Shown: piece by piece, positions 38,941 to 50,751 of the stretch
Numbering within the stretch: the first letter of the stretch is position 1
How the letters are laid out: each line of letters begins with the position of its first letter
NCBI GenBank assembly: GCA_030549335.1
Contig: CM060197.1
Location: 17,930,501-17,994,500, forward strand
Length of the DNA stretch: 64,000 nucleotides
Direction of reading: 5' to 3'
Origin: Pontederia crassipes
Lineage: Eukaryota; Streptophyta; Magnoliopsida; Commelinales; Pontederiaceae
Translations under genes and position numbers: made by a program
The notes under the pieces: generated by a model
Told to the model about the DNA's origin: nothing
The model's database searches: none
Seen by the model: the letters and a program-made list of their open reading frames with translations, nothing else

Positions 38941-41415
38941 TTTAACTCTATTTCAAACCGAAGTTGAAACGTTACAATCAAAGATAGCGCTCTTAGGGAT
39001 TAGAGTCTTAGAGTTAGGTTCAAAGCTATAAGTTATAGATACTTATTACAACCTTTGGGTGTCCTAAGAGGTGATAGATCTTTAGAACTTTAACTCTATT
39101 TCAAACCGAAGTTGAACCGTTACAATCAAAGATAACGCTCTTAGGGATTAGAGTCTTAGAGTCAGGTTCAAGGCTATAAGTTATAGATACTTATTACAAC
39201 CTTTGGGTGTCCTAAGAGGTGATAGATCTTTAGAACTTTAACTCTATTTCAAACCGAAGTTGAACCGTTACAATCAAAGATAACGCTCTTAGGGATTAGA
39301 GTCTTAGAGTTAGGTTCAAAGCTATAAGTTATAGATACTTATGACAACCTTTGGGTGTCCTAAGAGGTGATAGATCTTTAGAACTTTAACTCTATTTCAA
39401 ACCGAAGTTGAACCGTTACAATCAAAGATAACGCTCTTAGGGATTAGAGTCTTAGAGTTAGGTTCAAAGCTATAAGTTATAGATACTTATGACAACCTTT
39501 GGGTGTCCTAAGAGGTGATAGATCTTTAGAACTTTAACTCTATTTCAAACCGAAGTTGAACCGTTACAATCAAAGATAACGCTCTTAGGGATTAGAGTCT
39601 TAGAGTTAGGTTCAAGGCTATAAGTTATAGATACTTATGACAACCTTTGGGTGTCCTAAGAGGTGATAGATCTTTAGAACTTTAACTCTATTTCAAACCG
39701 AAGTTGAACCGTTACAATCAAAGATAACGCTCTTGGGGATTAGAGTCTTAGAGTTAGGTTCAAAGCTATAAGTTATAGATACTTATGACAACCTTTGGGT
39801 GTCCTAAGAGGTGATAGATCTTTAGAACTTTAACTCTATTTCAAACCGAAGTTGAACCGTTACAATCAAAGATAACGCTCTTAGGGATTAGAGTCTTAGA
39901 GTTAGGTTCAAAGCTATAAGTTATAGATACTTATGACAACCTTTGGGTGTCCTAAGAGGTGATAGATCTTTAGAACTTTAACTCTATTTCAAACCGAAGT
40001 TGAACCGTTACAATCAAAGATAACGCTCTTAGGGATTAGAGTCTTAGAGTTAGGTTCAAAGCTATAAGTTATAGATACTTATGACAACCTTTGGGTGTCC
40101 TAAGAGGTGATAGATCTTTAGAACTTTAACTCTATTTCAAACCGAAGTTGAACCGTTACAATCAAAGATAACGCTCTTAGGGATTAGAGTCTTAGAGTTA
40201 GGTTCAAGGCTATAAGTTATAGATACTTATGACAACCTTTGGGTGTCCTAAGAGGTGATAGATCTTTAGAACTTTAACTCTATTTCAAACCGAAGTTGAA
40301 CCGTTACAATCAAAGATAACGCTCTTGGGGATTAGAGTCTTAGAGTTAGGTTCAAAGCTATAAGTTATAGATACTTATTACAACCTTTGGGTGTCCTAAG
40401 AGGTGATAGATCTTTAGAACTTTAACTCTATTTCAAACCGAAGTTGAACCGTTACAATCAAAGATAACGCTCTTAGGGATTAGAGTCTTAGAGTTAGGTT
40501 CAAGGCTATAAGTTATAGATACTTATGACAACCTTTGGGTGTCCTAAGAGGTGATAGATCTTTAGAACTTTAACTCTATTTCAAACCGAAGTTGAACCGT
40601 TACAATCAAAGATAACGCTCTTAGGGATTAGAGTCTTAGAGTTAGGTTCAAAGCTATAAGTTATAGATACTTATGTCAACCTTTGGGTGTCCTAAGAGGT
40701 GATTGATCTTTAGAACTTTAACTCTTTTTCAAACCGAAGTTGAACCGTTACAATCAAAGATAACGCTCTTAGGGATTAGAGTCTTAGAGTTAGGTTCAAG
40801 GCTATAAGTTATAGATACTTATGACAACCTTTGGGTGTCCTAAGAGGTGATAGATCTTTAGAATTTTAACTCTATTTCAAACCGAAGTTGAACCGTTACA
40901 ATCAAAGATAACGCTCTTAGGGATTAGAGTCTTAGAGTTAGGTTCAAGGCTAGAAGTTATAGATACTTATGACAACCTTTGGGTGTCCTAAGAGGTGATA
41001 GATCTTTAGAACTTTAACTCTATTTCAAACCGAAGTTGAACCGTTACAATCAAAGATAACGCTCTTAGGGATTAGAGTCTTAGAGTTAGGTTCAAAGCTA
41101 TAAGTTATAGATACTTATTACAACCTTTGGGTGTCCTAAGAGGTGATAGATCTTTAGAACTTTAACTCTATTTCAAACCGAAGTTGAACCGTTACAATCA
41201 AAGATAACGCTCTTAGGGATTAGAGTCTTAGAGTCAGGTTCAAAGCTATAAGTTATAGATACTTATGACAACCTTTGGGTGTCCTAAGAGGTGATAGATC
41301 TTTAGAACTTTAACTCTATTTCAAACCGAAGTTGAACCGTTACAATCAAAGATAACGCTCTTAGGGATTAGAGTCTTAGAGTTAGGTTCAAGGCTTTAAG
41401 TTATAGATACTTATG

Positions 41416-42775
41416 ACAACCTTTGGGTGTCCTAAGAGGTGATAGATCTTTAGAACTTTAACTCTATTTCAAACCGAAGTTGAAACGTTACAATCAAAGA
41501 TAACGCTCTTAGGGATTAGAGTCTTAGAGTTAGGTTCAAAGCTATAAGTTATAGATACTTATTACAACCTTTGGGTGTCCTAAGAGGTGATAGATCTTTA
41601 GAACTTTAACTCTATTTCAAACCGAAGTTGAACCGTTACAATCAAAGATAACGCTCTTAGGGATTAGAGTCTTAGAGTCAGGTTCAAAGCTATAAGTTTT
41701 ATATACTTATTACAACCTTTGGGTGTCCTAAGAGGTGATAGATCTTTAGAACTTTAACTCTATTTCAAACCGAAGTTGAACCGTTACAATCAAAGATAAC
41801 GCTCTTAGGGATTAGAGTCTTAGAGTTAGGTTCAAGGCTATAAGTTATAGATACTTATGACAACCTTTGGGTGTCCTAAGAGGTGATAGATCTTTAGAAC
41901 TTTAACTCTATTTCAAACCGAAGTTGAACCGTTACAATCAAAGATAGCGCTCTTAGGGATTAGAGTCTTAGAGTTAGGTTCAAGGCTATAAGTTATAGAT
42001 ACTTATGACAACCTTTGGGTGTCCTAAGAGGTGATAGATCTTTAGAACTTTAACTCTATTTCAAACCGAAGTTGAACCGTTACAATCAAAGATAACGCTC
42101 TTGGGGATTAGAGTCTTAGAGTTAGGTACAAAGCTATAAGTTATAGATACTTATTACAACCTTTGGGTGTCCTAAGAGGTGATAGATCTTTAGAACTTTA
42201 ACTCTATTTCAAACCGAAGTTGAACCGTTACAATCAAAGATAACGCTCTTAGGGATTAGAGTCTTAGAGTTAGGTTCAAAGCTATAAGTTATAGATACTT
42301 ATTACAACCTTTGGGTGTCCTAAGAGGTGATAGATCTTTAGAACTTTAACTCTATTTCAAACCGAAGTTGAACCGTTACAATCAAAGATAACGCTCTTAG
42401 GGATTAGAGTCTTAGAGTTAGGTTCAAGGCTATAAGTTATAGATACTTATGACAACCTTTGGGTGTCCTAAGAGGTGATAGATCTTTAGAACTTTAACTC
42501 TATTTCAAACCGAAATTGAACCGTTACAATCAAAGATAACGCTCTTAGGGATTAGAGTCTTAGAGTTAGGTTCAAGGCTATAAGTTATAGATACTTATGA
42601 CAACCTTTGGGTGTCCTAAGAGGTGATAGATCTTTAGAACTTTAACTCTATTTCAAACCGAAGTTGAACCGTTACAATCAAAGATAACGCTCTTAGGGAT
42701 TAGAGTCTTAGAGTTAGGTTCAAAGCTATAAGTTATAGATACTTATGTCAACCTTTGGGTGTCCTAAGAGGTGAT
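41416..42775 (+). repeat. Block copied at 51627-52986 (69 monomers away)
   Basis: Offset 10,211 bp (69 x 148 less one). The rare change ATAAGTTTTATATAC occurs only near 41695 and 51906, and GGTACAAAG (T107A) occurs near 42127 and 52338. One difference was seen in 1,360 bp: CGAAATTG near 42515 against CGAAGTTG. The right end is set by GATTGATC here (42776) against GATAGATC. Confidence 0.85.
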
Positions 42776-45055
42776 TGATCTTTAGAACTTTAACTCTATT
42801 TCAAACCGAAGTTGAACCGTTACAATCAAAGATAACGCTCTTAGGGATTAGAGTCTTAGAGTTAGGTTCAAGGCTATAAGTTATAGATACTTATGACAAC
42901 CTTTGGGTGTCCTAAGAGGTGATAGATCTTTAGAACTTTAACTCTATTTCAAACCGAAGTTGAACCGTTACAATCAAAGATAACGCTCTTAGGGATTAGA
43001 GTCTTAGAGTTAGGTTCAAGGCTATAAGTTATAGATACTTATGACAACCTTTGGGTGTCCTAAGAGGTGATAGATCTTTAGAACTTTAACTCTATTTCAA
43101 ACCGAAGTTGAAACGTTACAATCAAAGATAACGCTCTTAGGGATTAGAGTCTTAGAGTTAGGTTCAAAGCTATAAGTTATAGATACTTATTACAACCTTT
43201 GGGTGTCCTAAGAGGTGATAGATCTTTAGAACTTTAACTCTATTTCAAACCGAAGTTGAACCGTTACAATCAAAGATAACGCTCTTACGGATTAGAGTCT
43301 TAGAGTTAGGTTCAAAGCTATAAGTTATAGATACTTATGTCAACCTTTGGGTGTCCTAAGAGGTGATTGATCTTTAGAACTTTAACTCTTTTTCAAACCA
43401 AAGTTGAACCGTTACAATCAAATATAACGCTCTTAGGGATTAGAGTCTTAGAGTTAGGTTCAAAGCTATAAGTTATAGATACTTATGACAACCTTTGGGT
43501 GTCCTAAGAGGTGATAGATCTTTTGAACTTTAACTCTATTTCAAACCGAAGTTGAACCGTTACAATCAAAGATAACGCTCTTGGGGATTAGAGTCTTAGA
43601 GTTAGGTTCAAAGCTATAAGTTATAGATACTTATTACAACCTTTGGGTGTCCTAAGAGGTGATAGATCTTTAGAACTTTAACTCTATTTCAAACCGAAGT
43701 TGAACCGTTACAATCAAAGATAACGCTCTTAGGGATTAGAGTCTTAGAGTTAGGTTCAAAGCTATAAGTTATAGATACTTATGACAACCTTTGGGTGTCC
43801 TAAGAGGTGATAGATCTTTAGAACTTTAACTCTATTTCAAACCGAAGTTGAACCGTTACAATCAAAGATAATGCTCTTAGGGATTAGAGTCTTAGAGTTA
43901 GGTTCAAAGCTATAAGTTATAGATACTTATGTCAACCTTTGGGTGTCCTAAGAGGTGATTGATCTTTAGAACTTTAACTCTATTTCAAACCGAAGTTGAA
44001 CCGTTACAATCAAAGATAACGCTCTTAGGGATTAGAGTCTTAGAGTTAGGTTCAAGGCTATAAGTTATAGATACTTATGACAACCTTTGGGTGTCCTAAG
44101 AGGTGATAGATCTTTACAACTTTAACTCTATTTCAAACCTAAGTTGAACCGTTACAATCAAAGATAACGCTCTTAGGGATTAGAGTCTTAGAGTTAGGTT
44201 CAAGGCTATAAGTTATAGATACTTATGACAACCTTTGGGTATCCTAAGAGGTGATAGATCTTTAGAACTTTAACTCTATTTCAAACCGAAGTTGAACCGT
44301 TACAATCAAAGATAACGCTCTTAGGGATTAGAGTCTTAGAGTTAGGTTCAAGGCTATAAGTTATAGATACTTATGACAACCTTTGGGTGTCCTAAGAGGT
44401 GATAGATCTTTAGAACTTTAACTCTATTTCAAACCGAAGTTGAACCGTTACAATCAAAGATAACGCTCTTAGGGATTAGAGTCTTAGAGTTAGGTTCAAA
44501 GCTATAAGTTATAGATACTTATGTCAACCTTTGGGTGTCCTAAGAGGTGATTGATCTTTAGAACTTTAACTCTTTTTCAAACCGAAGTTGAACCGTTACA
44601 ATCAAATATAACGCTCTTAGGGATTAGAGTCTTAGAGTTAGGTTCAAAGCTATAAGTTATAGATACTTATGACAACCTTTGGGTGTCCTAAGAGGTGATA
44701 GATCTTTTGAACTTTAACTCTATTTCAAACCGAAGTTGAACCGTTACAATCAAAGATAACGCTCTTGGGGATTAGAGTCTTAGAGTTAGGTTCAAAGCTA
44801 TGAGTTATAGATACTTATTACAACCTTTGGGTGTCCTAAGAGGTGATAGATCTTTAGAACTTTAACTCTATTTCAAACCGAAGTTGAACCGTTACAATCA
44901 AAGATAACGCTCTTAGGGATTAGAGTCTTAGAGTTAGGTTCAAAGCTATAAGTTATAGATACTTATGACAACCTTTGGGTGTCCTAAGAGGTGATAGATC
45001 TTTAGAACTTTAACTCTATTTCAAACCGAAGTTGAACCGTTACAATCAAAGATAA
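41985..45055 (+). repeat. 20-monomer perfect duplication, first copy
   Basis: Every base here matches the base 2,960 bp (20 x 148) downstream when read line by line, with no difference over 3,071 bp. Ends are set by G at 41984 against A at 44944, and C at 45056 against T at 48016. Private markers shared by both copies and absent elsewhere are CGAAATTG (42515, 45475), CTCTTACGG (43288, 46248), CAAACCAAAG (43400, 46360), and CTTTACAAC with CAAACCTAAG (44115, 47075). This is the most recent large duplication inside the window, or an assembly duplication. Confidence 0.92.
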
Positions 45056-48015
45056 CGCTCTTGGGGATTAGAGTCTTAGAGTTAGGTACAAAGCTATAAG
45101 TTATAGATACTTATTACAACCTTTGGGTGTCCTAAGAGGTGATAGATCTTTAGAACTTTAACTCTATTTCAAACCGAAGTTGAACCGTTACAATCAAAGA
45201 TAACGCTCTTAGGGATTAGAGTCTTAGAGTTAGGTTCAAAGCTATAAGTTATAGATACTTATTACAACCTTTGGGTGTCCTAAGAGGTGATAGATCTTTA
45301 GAACTTTAACTCTATTTCAAACCGAAGTTGAACCGTTACAATCAAAGATAACGCTCTTAGGGATTAGAGTCTTAGAGTTAGGTTCAAGGCTATAAGTTAT
45401 AGATACTTATGACAACCTTTGGGTGTCCTAAGAGGTGATAGATCTTTAGAACTTTAACTCTATTTCAAACCGAAATTGAACCGTTACAATCAAAGATAAC
45501 GCTCTTAGGGATTAGAGTCTTAGAGTTAGGTTCAAGGCTATAAGTTATAGATACTTATGACAACCTTTGGGTGTCCTAAGAGGTGATAGATCTTTAGAAC
45601 TTTAACTCTATTTCAAACCGAAGTTGAACCGTTACAATCAAAGATAACGCTCTTAGGGATTAGAGTCTTAGAGTTAGGTTCAAAGCTATAAGTTATAGAT
45701 ACTTATGTCAACCTTTGGGTGTCCTAAGAGGTGATTGATCTTTAGAACTTTAACTCTATTTCAAACCGAAGTTGAACCGTTACAATCAAAGATAACGCTC
45801 TTAGGGATTAGAGTCTTAGAGTTAGGTTCAAGGCTATAAGTTATAGATACTTATGACAACCTTTGGGTGTCCTAAGAGGTGATAGATCTTTAGAACTTTA
45901 ACTCTATTTCAAACCGAAGTTGAACCGTTACAATCAAAGATAACGCTCTTAGGGATTAGAGTCTTAGAGTTAGGTTCAAGGCTATAAGTTATAGATACTT
46001 ATGACAACCTTTGGGTGTCCTAAGAGGTGATAGATCTTTAGAACTTTAACTCTATTTCAAACCGAAGTTGAAACGTTACAATCAAAGATAACGCTCTTAG
46101 GGATTAGAGTCTTAGAGTTAGGTTCAAAGCTATAAGTTATAGATACTTATTACAACCTTTGGGTGTCCTAAGAGGTGATAGATCTTTAGAACTTTAACTC
46201 TATTTCAAACCGAAGTTGAACCGTTACAATCAAAGATAACGCTCTTACGGATTAGAGTCTTAGAGTTAGGTTCAAAGCTATAAGTTATAGATACTTATGT
46301 CAACCTTTGGGTGTCCTAAGAGGTGATTGATCTTTAGAACTTTAACTCTTTTTCAAACCAAAGTTGAACCGTTACAATCAAATATAACGCTCTTAGGGAT
46401 TAGAGTCTTAGAGTTAGGTTCAAAGCTATAAGTTATAGATACTTATGACAACCTTTGGGTGTCCTAAGAGGTGATAGATCTTTTGAACTTTAACTCTATT
46501 TCAAACCGAAGTTGAACCGTTACAATCAAAGATAACGCTCTTGGGGATTAGAGTCTTAGAGTTAGGTTCAAAGCTATAAGTTATAGATACTTATTACAAC
46601 CTTTGGGTGTCCTAAGAGGTGATAGATCTTTAGAACTTTAACTCTATTTCAAACCGAAGTTGAACCGTTACAATCAAAGATAACGCTCTTAGGGATTAGA
46701 GTCTTAGAGTTAGGTTCAAAGCTATAAGTTATAGATACTTATGACAACCTTTGGGTGTCCTAAGAGGTGATAGATCTTTAGAACTTTAACTCTATTTCAA
46801 ACCGAAGTTGAACCGTTACAATCAAAGATAATGCTCTTAGGGATTAGAGTCTTAGAGTTAGGTTCAAAGCTATAAGTTATAGATACTTATGTCAACCTTT
46901 GGGTGTCCTAAGAGGTGATTGATCTTTAGAACTTTAACTCTATTTCAAACCGAAGTTGAACCGTTACAATCAAAGATAACGCTCTTAGGGATTAGAGTCT
47001 TAGAGTTAGGTTCAAGGCTATAAGTTATAGATACTTATGACAACCTTTGGGTGTCCTAAGAGGTGATAGATCTTTACAACTTTAACTCTATTTCAAACCT
47101 AAGTTGAACCGTTACAATCAAAGATAACGCTCTTAGGGATTAGAGTCTTAGAGTTAGGTTCAAGGCTATAAGTTATAGATACTTATGACAACCTTTGGGT
47201 ATCCTAAGAGGTGATAGATCTTTAGAACTTTAACTCTATTTCAAACCGAAGTTGAACCGTTACAATCAAAGATAACGCTCTTAGGGATTAGAGTCTTAGA
47301 GTTAGGTTCAAGGCTATAAGTTATAGATACTTATGACAACCTTTGGGTGTCCTAAGAGGTGATAGATCTTTAGAACTTTAACTCTATTTCAAACCGAAGT
47401 TGAACCGTTACAATCAAAGATAACGCTCTTAGGGATTAGAGTCTTAGAGTTAGGTTCAAAGCTATAAGTTATAGATACTTATGTCAACCTTTGGGTGTCC
47501 TAAGAGGTGATTGATCTTTAGAACTTTAACTCTTTTTCAAACCGAAGTTGAACCGTTACAATCAAATATAACGCTCTTAGGGATTAGAGTCTTAGAGTTA
47601 GGTTCAAAGCTATAAGTTATAGATACTTATGACAACCTTTGGGTGTCCTAAGAGGTGATAGATCTTTTGAACTTTAACTCTATTTCAAACCGAAGTTGAA
47701 CCGTTACAATCAAAGATAACGCTCTTGGGGATTAGAGTCTTAGAGTTAGGTTCAAAGCTATGAGTTATAGATACTTATTACAACCTTTGGGTGTCCTAAG
47801 AGGTGATAGATCTTTAGAACTTTAACTCTATTTCAAACCGAAGTTGAACCGTTACAATCAAAGATAACGCTCTTAGGGATTAGAGTCTTAGAGTTAGGTT
47901 CAAAGCTATAAGTTATAGATACTTATGACAACCTTTGGGTGTCCTAAGAGGTGATAGATCTTTAGAACTTTAACTCTATTTCAAACCGAAGTTGAACCGT
48001 TACAATCAAAGATAA
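44945..48015 (+). repeat. 20-monomer perfect duplication, second copy
   Basis: Identical to 41985-45055. Because the 3,071-bp match is longer than the 2,960-bp offset, the copies are directly tandem and share 111 bp at the junction, as expected from an exchange between mispaired arrays. The GGTATCCTAAG change at 44241 and 47201 reappears at 48977, where the 12-monomer duplication that follows copied it again. Confidence 0.92.
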
Positions 48016-48533
48016 TGCTCTTAGGGATTAGAGTCTTAGAGTTAGGTTCAAAGCTATAAGTTATAGATACTTATGTCAACCTTTGGGTGTCCTAAGAGGT
48101 GATAGATCTTTAGAACTTTAACTCTTTTTCAAACCGAAGTTGAACCGTTACAATCAAATATAACGCTCTTAGGGATTAGAGTCTTAGAGTTAGGTTCAAA
48201 GCAATAAGTTATAGATACTTATTACAACCTTTGGGTGTCCTAAGAGGTGATAGATCTTTTGAACTTTAACTCTATTTCAAACCGAAGTTGAACCATTACA
48301 ATCAAAGATAACGCTCTTGGGGATTAGAGTCTTAGAGTTAGGTTCAAAGCTATAAGTTATAGATACTTATTACAACCTTTGGGTGTCCTAAGAGGTGATA
48401 GATCTTTAGAACTTTAACTCTATTTCAAACCGAAGTTGAACCGTCACAATCAAAGATAACGCTCTTAGGGATTAGAGTCTTAGAGTTAGGTTCAAAGCTA
48501 TAAGTTATAGATACTTATTACAACCTTTGGGTG

Positions 48534-48682
48534 TCCTAAGAGGGTGATAGATCTTTAGAACTTTAACTCTATTTCAAATCGAAGTTGAAACGTTACAATC
48601 AAAGATAACGCTCTTAGGGATTAGAGTCTTAGAGTTAGGTTCAAAGCTATAAGTTATAGATACTTATTACAACCTTTGGGTG
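48534..48682 (+). repeat. Only 149-bp monomer in the window
   Basis: An extra G at monomer position 9-11 (AAGAGGGTGATAG) makes this the only monomer longer than 148 bp. The homologous monomer in the next 12-monomer copy (near 50310) has the normal AAGAGGTGATAG, so the insertion is private. It lies directly before a 147-bp monomer, so the pair sums to 296 bp. It may be a recent mutation or a homopolymer sequencing error. Confidence 0.85.
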
Positions 48683-48829
48683 TCCTAAGAGGTGATAGAT
48701 CTTTAGAACTTTAACTCTATTTCAAACCGAAGTTGAACCGTTACAATCAAAGATAACGCTCTAGGGATTAGAGTCTTAGAGTCAGGTTCAAAGCTATAAG
48801 TTATAGATACTTATTACAACCTTTGGGTG
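48683..48829 (+). repeat. 147-bp monomer class with position-80/81 deletion (first of 6)
   Basis: One T is missing at monomer position 80/81, so CGCTCTTAGGG becomes CGCTCTAGGG. All six members also carry T102C (GAGTCAGG). They start at 48683, 50458, 54157, 56672, 59187 and 62737, so the class is confined to the last quarter of the window. The monomer before it usually carries C45T with C56A (CAAATCGAAGTTGAAACG), forming a recurring two-monomer marker; at 56524 that partner is absent. Confidence 0.9.
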
Positions 48830-48940
48830 TCCTAAGAGGTGATAGATCTTTAGAACTTTAACTCTATTTCAAACCGAAGTTGAACCGTTACAATCAAAGA
48901 TAACGCTCTTAGGGATTAGAGTCTTAGAGTTAGGTTCAAA

Positions 48941-50751
48941 GCTATAAGTTATAGATACTTATGACAACCTTTGGGTATCCTAAGAGGTGATAGATCTTTA
49001 GAACTTTAACTCTATTTCAAACCGAAGTTGAACCGTTACAATCAAAGATAACGCTCTTAGGGATTAGAGTCTTAGAGTTAGGTTCAAGGCTATAAGTTAT
49101 AGATACTTATGACAACCTTTGGGTGTCCTAAGAGGTGATAGATCTTTAGAACTTTAACTCTATTTCAAACCGAAGTTGAACCGTTACAATCAAAGATAAC
49201 GCTCTTAGGGATTAGAGTCTTAGAGTTAGGTTCAAAGCTATAAGTTATAGATACTTATGTCAACCTTTGGGTGTCCTAAGAGGTGATTGATCTTTAGAAC
49301 TTTAACTCTTTTTCAAACCGAAGTTGAACCGTTACAATCAAATATAACGCTCTTAGGGATTAGAGTCTTAGAGTTAGGTTCAAAGCTATAAGTTATAGAT
49401 ACTTATGACAACCTTTGGGTGTCCTAAGAGGTGATAGATCTTTTGAACTTTAACTCTATTTCAAACCGAAGTTGAACCGTTACAATCAAAGATAACGCTC
49501 TTGGGGATTAGAGTCTTAGAGTTAGGTTCAAAGCTATGAGTTATAGATACTTATTACAACCTTTGGGTGTCCTAAGAGGTGATAGATCTTTAGAACTTTA
49601 ACTCTATTTCAAACCGAAGTTGAACCGTTACAATCAAAGATAACGCTCTTAGGGATTAGAGTCTTAGAGTTAGGTTCAAAGCTATAAGTTATAGATACTT
49701 ATGACAACCTTTGGGTGTCCTAAGAGGTGATAGATCTTTAGAACTTTAACTCTATTTCAAACCGAAGTTGAACCGTTACAATCAAAGATAATGCTCTTAG
49801 GGATTAGAGTCTTAGAGTTAGGTTCAAAGCTATAAGTTATAGATACTTATGTCAACCTTTGGGTGTCCTAAGAGGTGATAGATCTTTAGAACTTTAACTC
49901 TTTTTCAAACCGAAGTTGAACCGTTACAATCAAATATAACGCTCTTAGGGATTAGAGTCTTAGAGTTAGGTTCAAAGCAATAAGTTATAGATACTTATTA
50001 CAACCTTTGGGTGTCCTAAGAGGTGATAGATCTTTTGAACTTTAACTCTATTTCAAACCGAAGTTGAACCATTACAATCAAAGATAACGCTCTTGGGGAT
50101 TAGAGTCTTAGAGTTAGGTTCAAAGCTATAAGTTATAGATACTTATTACAACCTTTGGGTGTCCTAAGAGGTGATAGATCTTTAGAACTTTAACTCTATT
50201 TCAAACCGAAGTTGAACCGTCACAATCAAAGATAACGCTCTTAGGGATTAGAGTCTTAGAGTTAGGTTCAAAGCTATAAGTTATAGATACTTATTACAAC
50301 CTTTGGGTGTCCTAAGAGGTGATAGATCTTTAGAACTTTAACTCTATTTCAAATCGAAGTTGAAACGTTACAATCAAAGATAACGCTCTTAGGGATTAGA
50401 GACTTAGAGTTAGGTTCAAAGCTATAAGTTATAGATACTTATTGCAACCTTTGGGTGTCCTAAGAGGTGATAGATCTTTAGAACTTTAACTCTATTTCAA
50501 ACCGAAGTTGAACCGTTACAATCAAAGATAACGCTCTAGGGATTAGAGTCTTAGAGTCAGGTTCAAAGCTATAAGTTATAGATACTTATTACAACCTTTG
50601 GGTGTCCTAAGAGGTGATAGATCTTTAGAACTTTAACTCTATTTCAAACCGAAGTTGAACCGTTACAATCAAAGATAACGCTCTTAGGGATTAGAGTCTT
50701 AGAGTTAGGTTCAAAGCTATAAGTTATAGATACTTATGACAACCTTTGGGT
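48941..50751 (+). repeat. 12-monomer duplication, copy B (partner 47165-48976)
   Basis: Second copy of the 12-monomer block, tandem with the first. Downstream, C27T (GAATTTTAAC) at 50779 follows the CTCTAGGG monomer by two units, an order repeated at 54478, 56993, 59508 and 63058. That ties this block to the families filling 50-64 kb. Confidence 0.85.

Larger units (their letters stand above)
47165..48976 (+). repeat. 12-monomer duplication, copy A (partner 48941-50751)
   Basis: Offset 1,776 bp (1,775 after the extra base in the 149-bp monomer). Shared markers are GTCAACC with GATTGATC, CTTTTGAAC, CTATGAG, C75T, GCAATAAG, GAACCATT, CCGTCACAATC (48443, 50219), C45T with C56A, and CTCTAGGG. 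Differences are the 149-bp insertion here, and GACTTAG (50401) and TTGCAACC (50444) in copy B. It begins inside the second 20-monomer copy, so it is younger than or overlaps that event. Confidence 0.85.

Noticed and set aside
41985-48015. Assembly error as the sole explanation for near-identical blocks
   Set aside because: It cannot be excluded for this block, but the other duplications carry private differences in each copy, which an assembler copying one segment would not create. Kept as a caveat rather than a conclusion.
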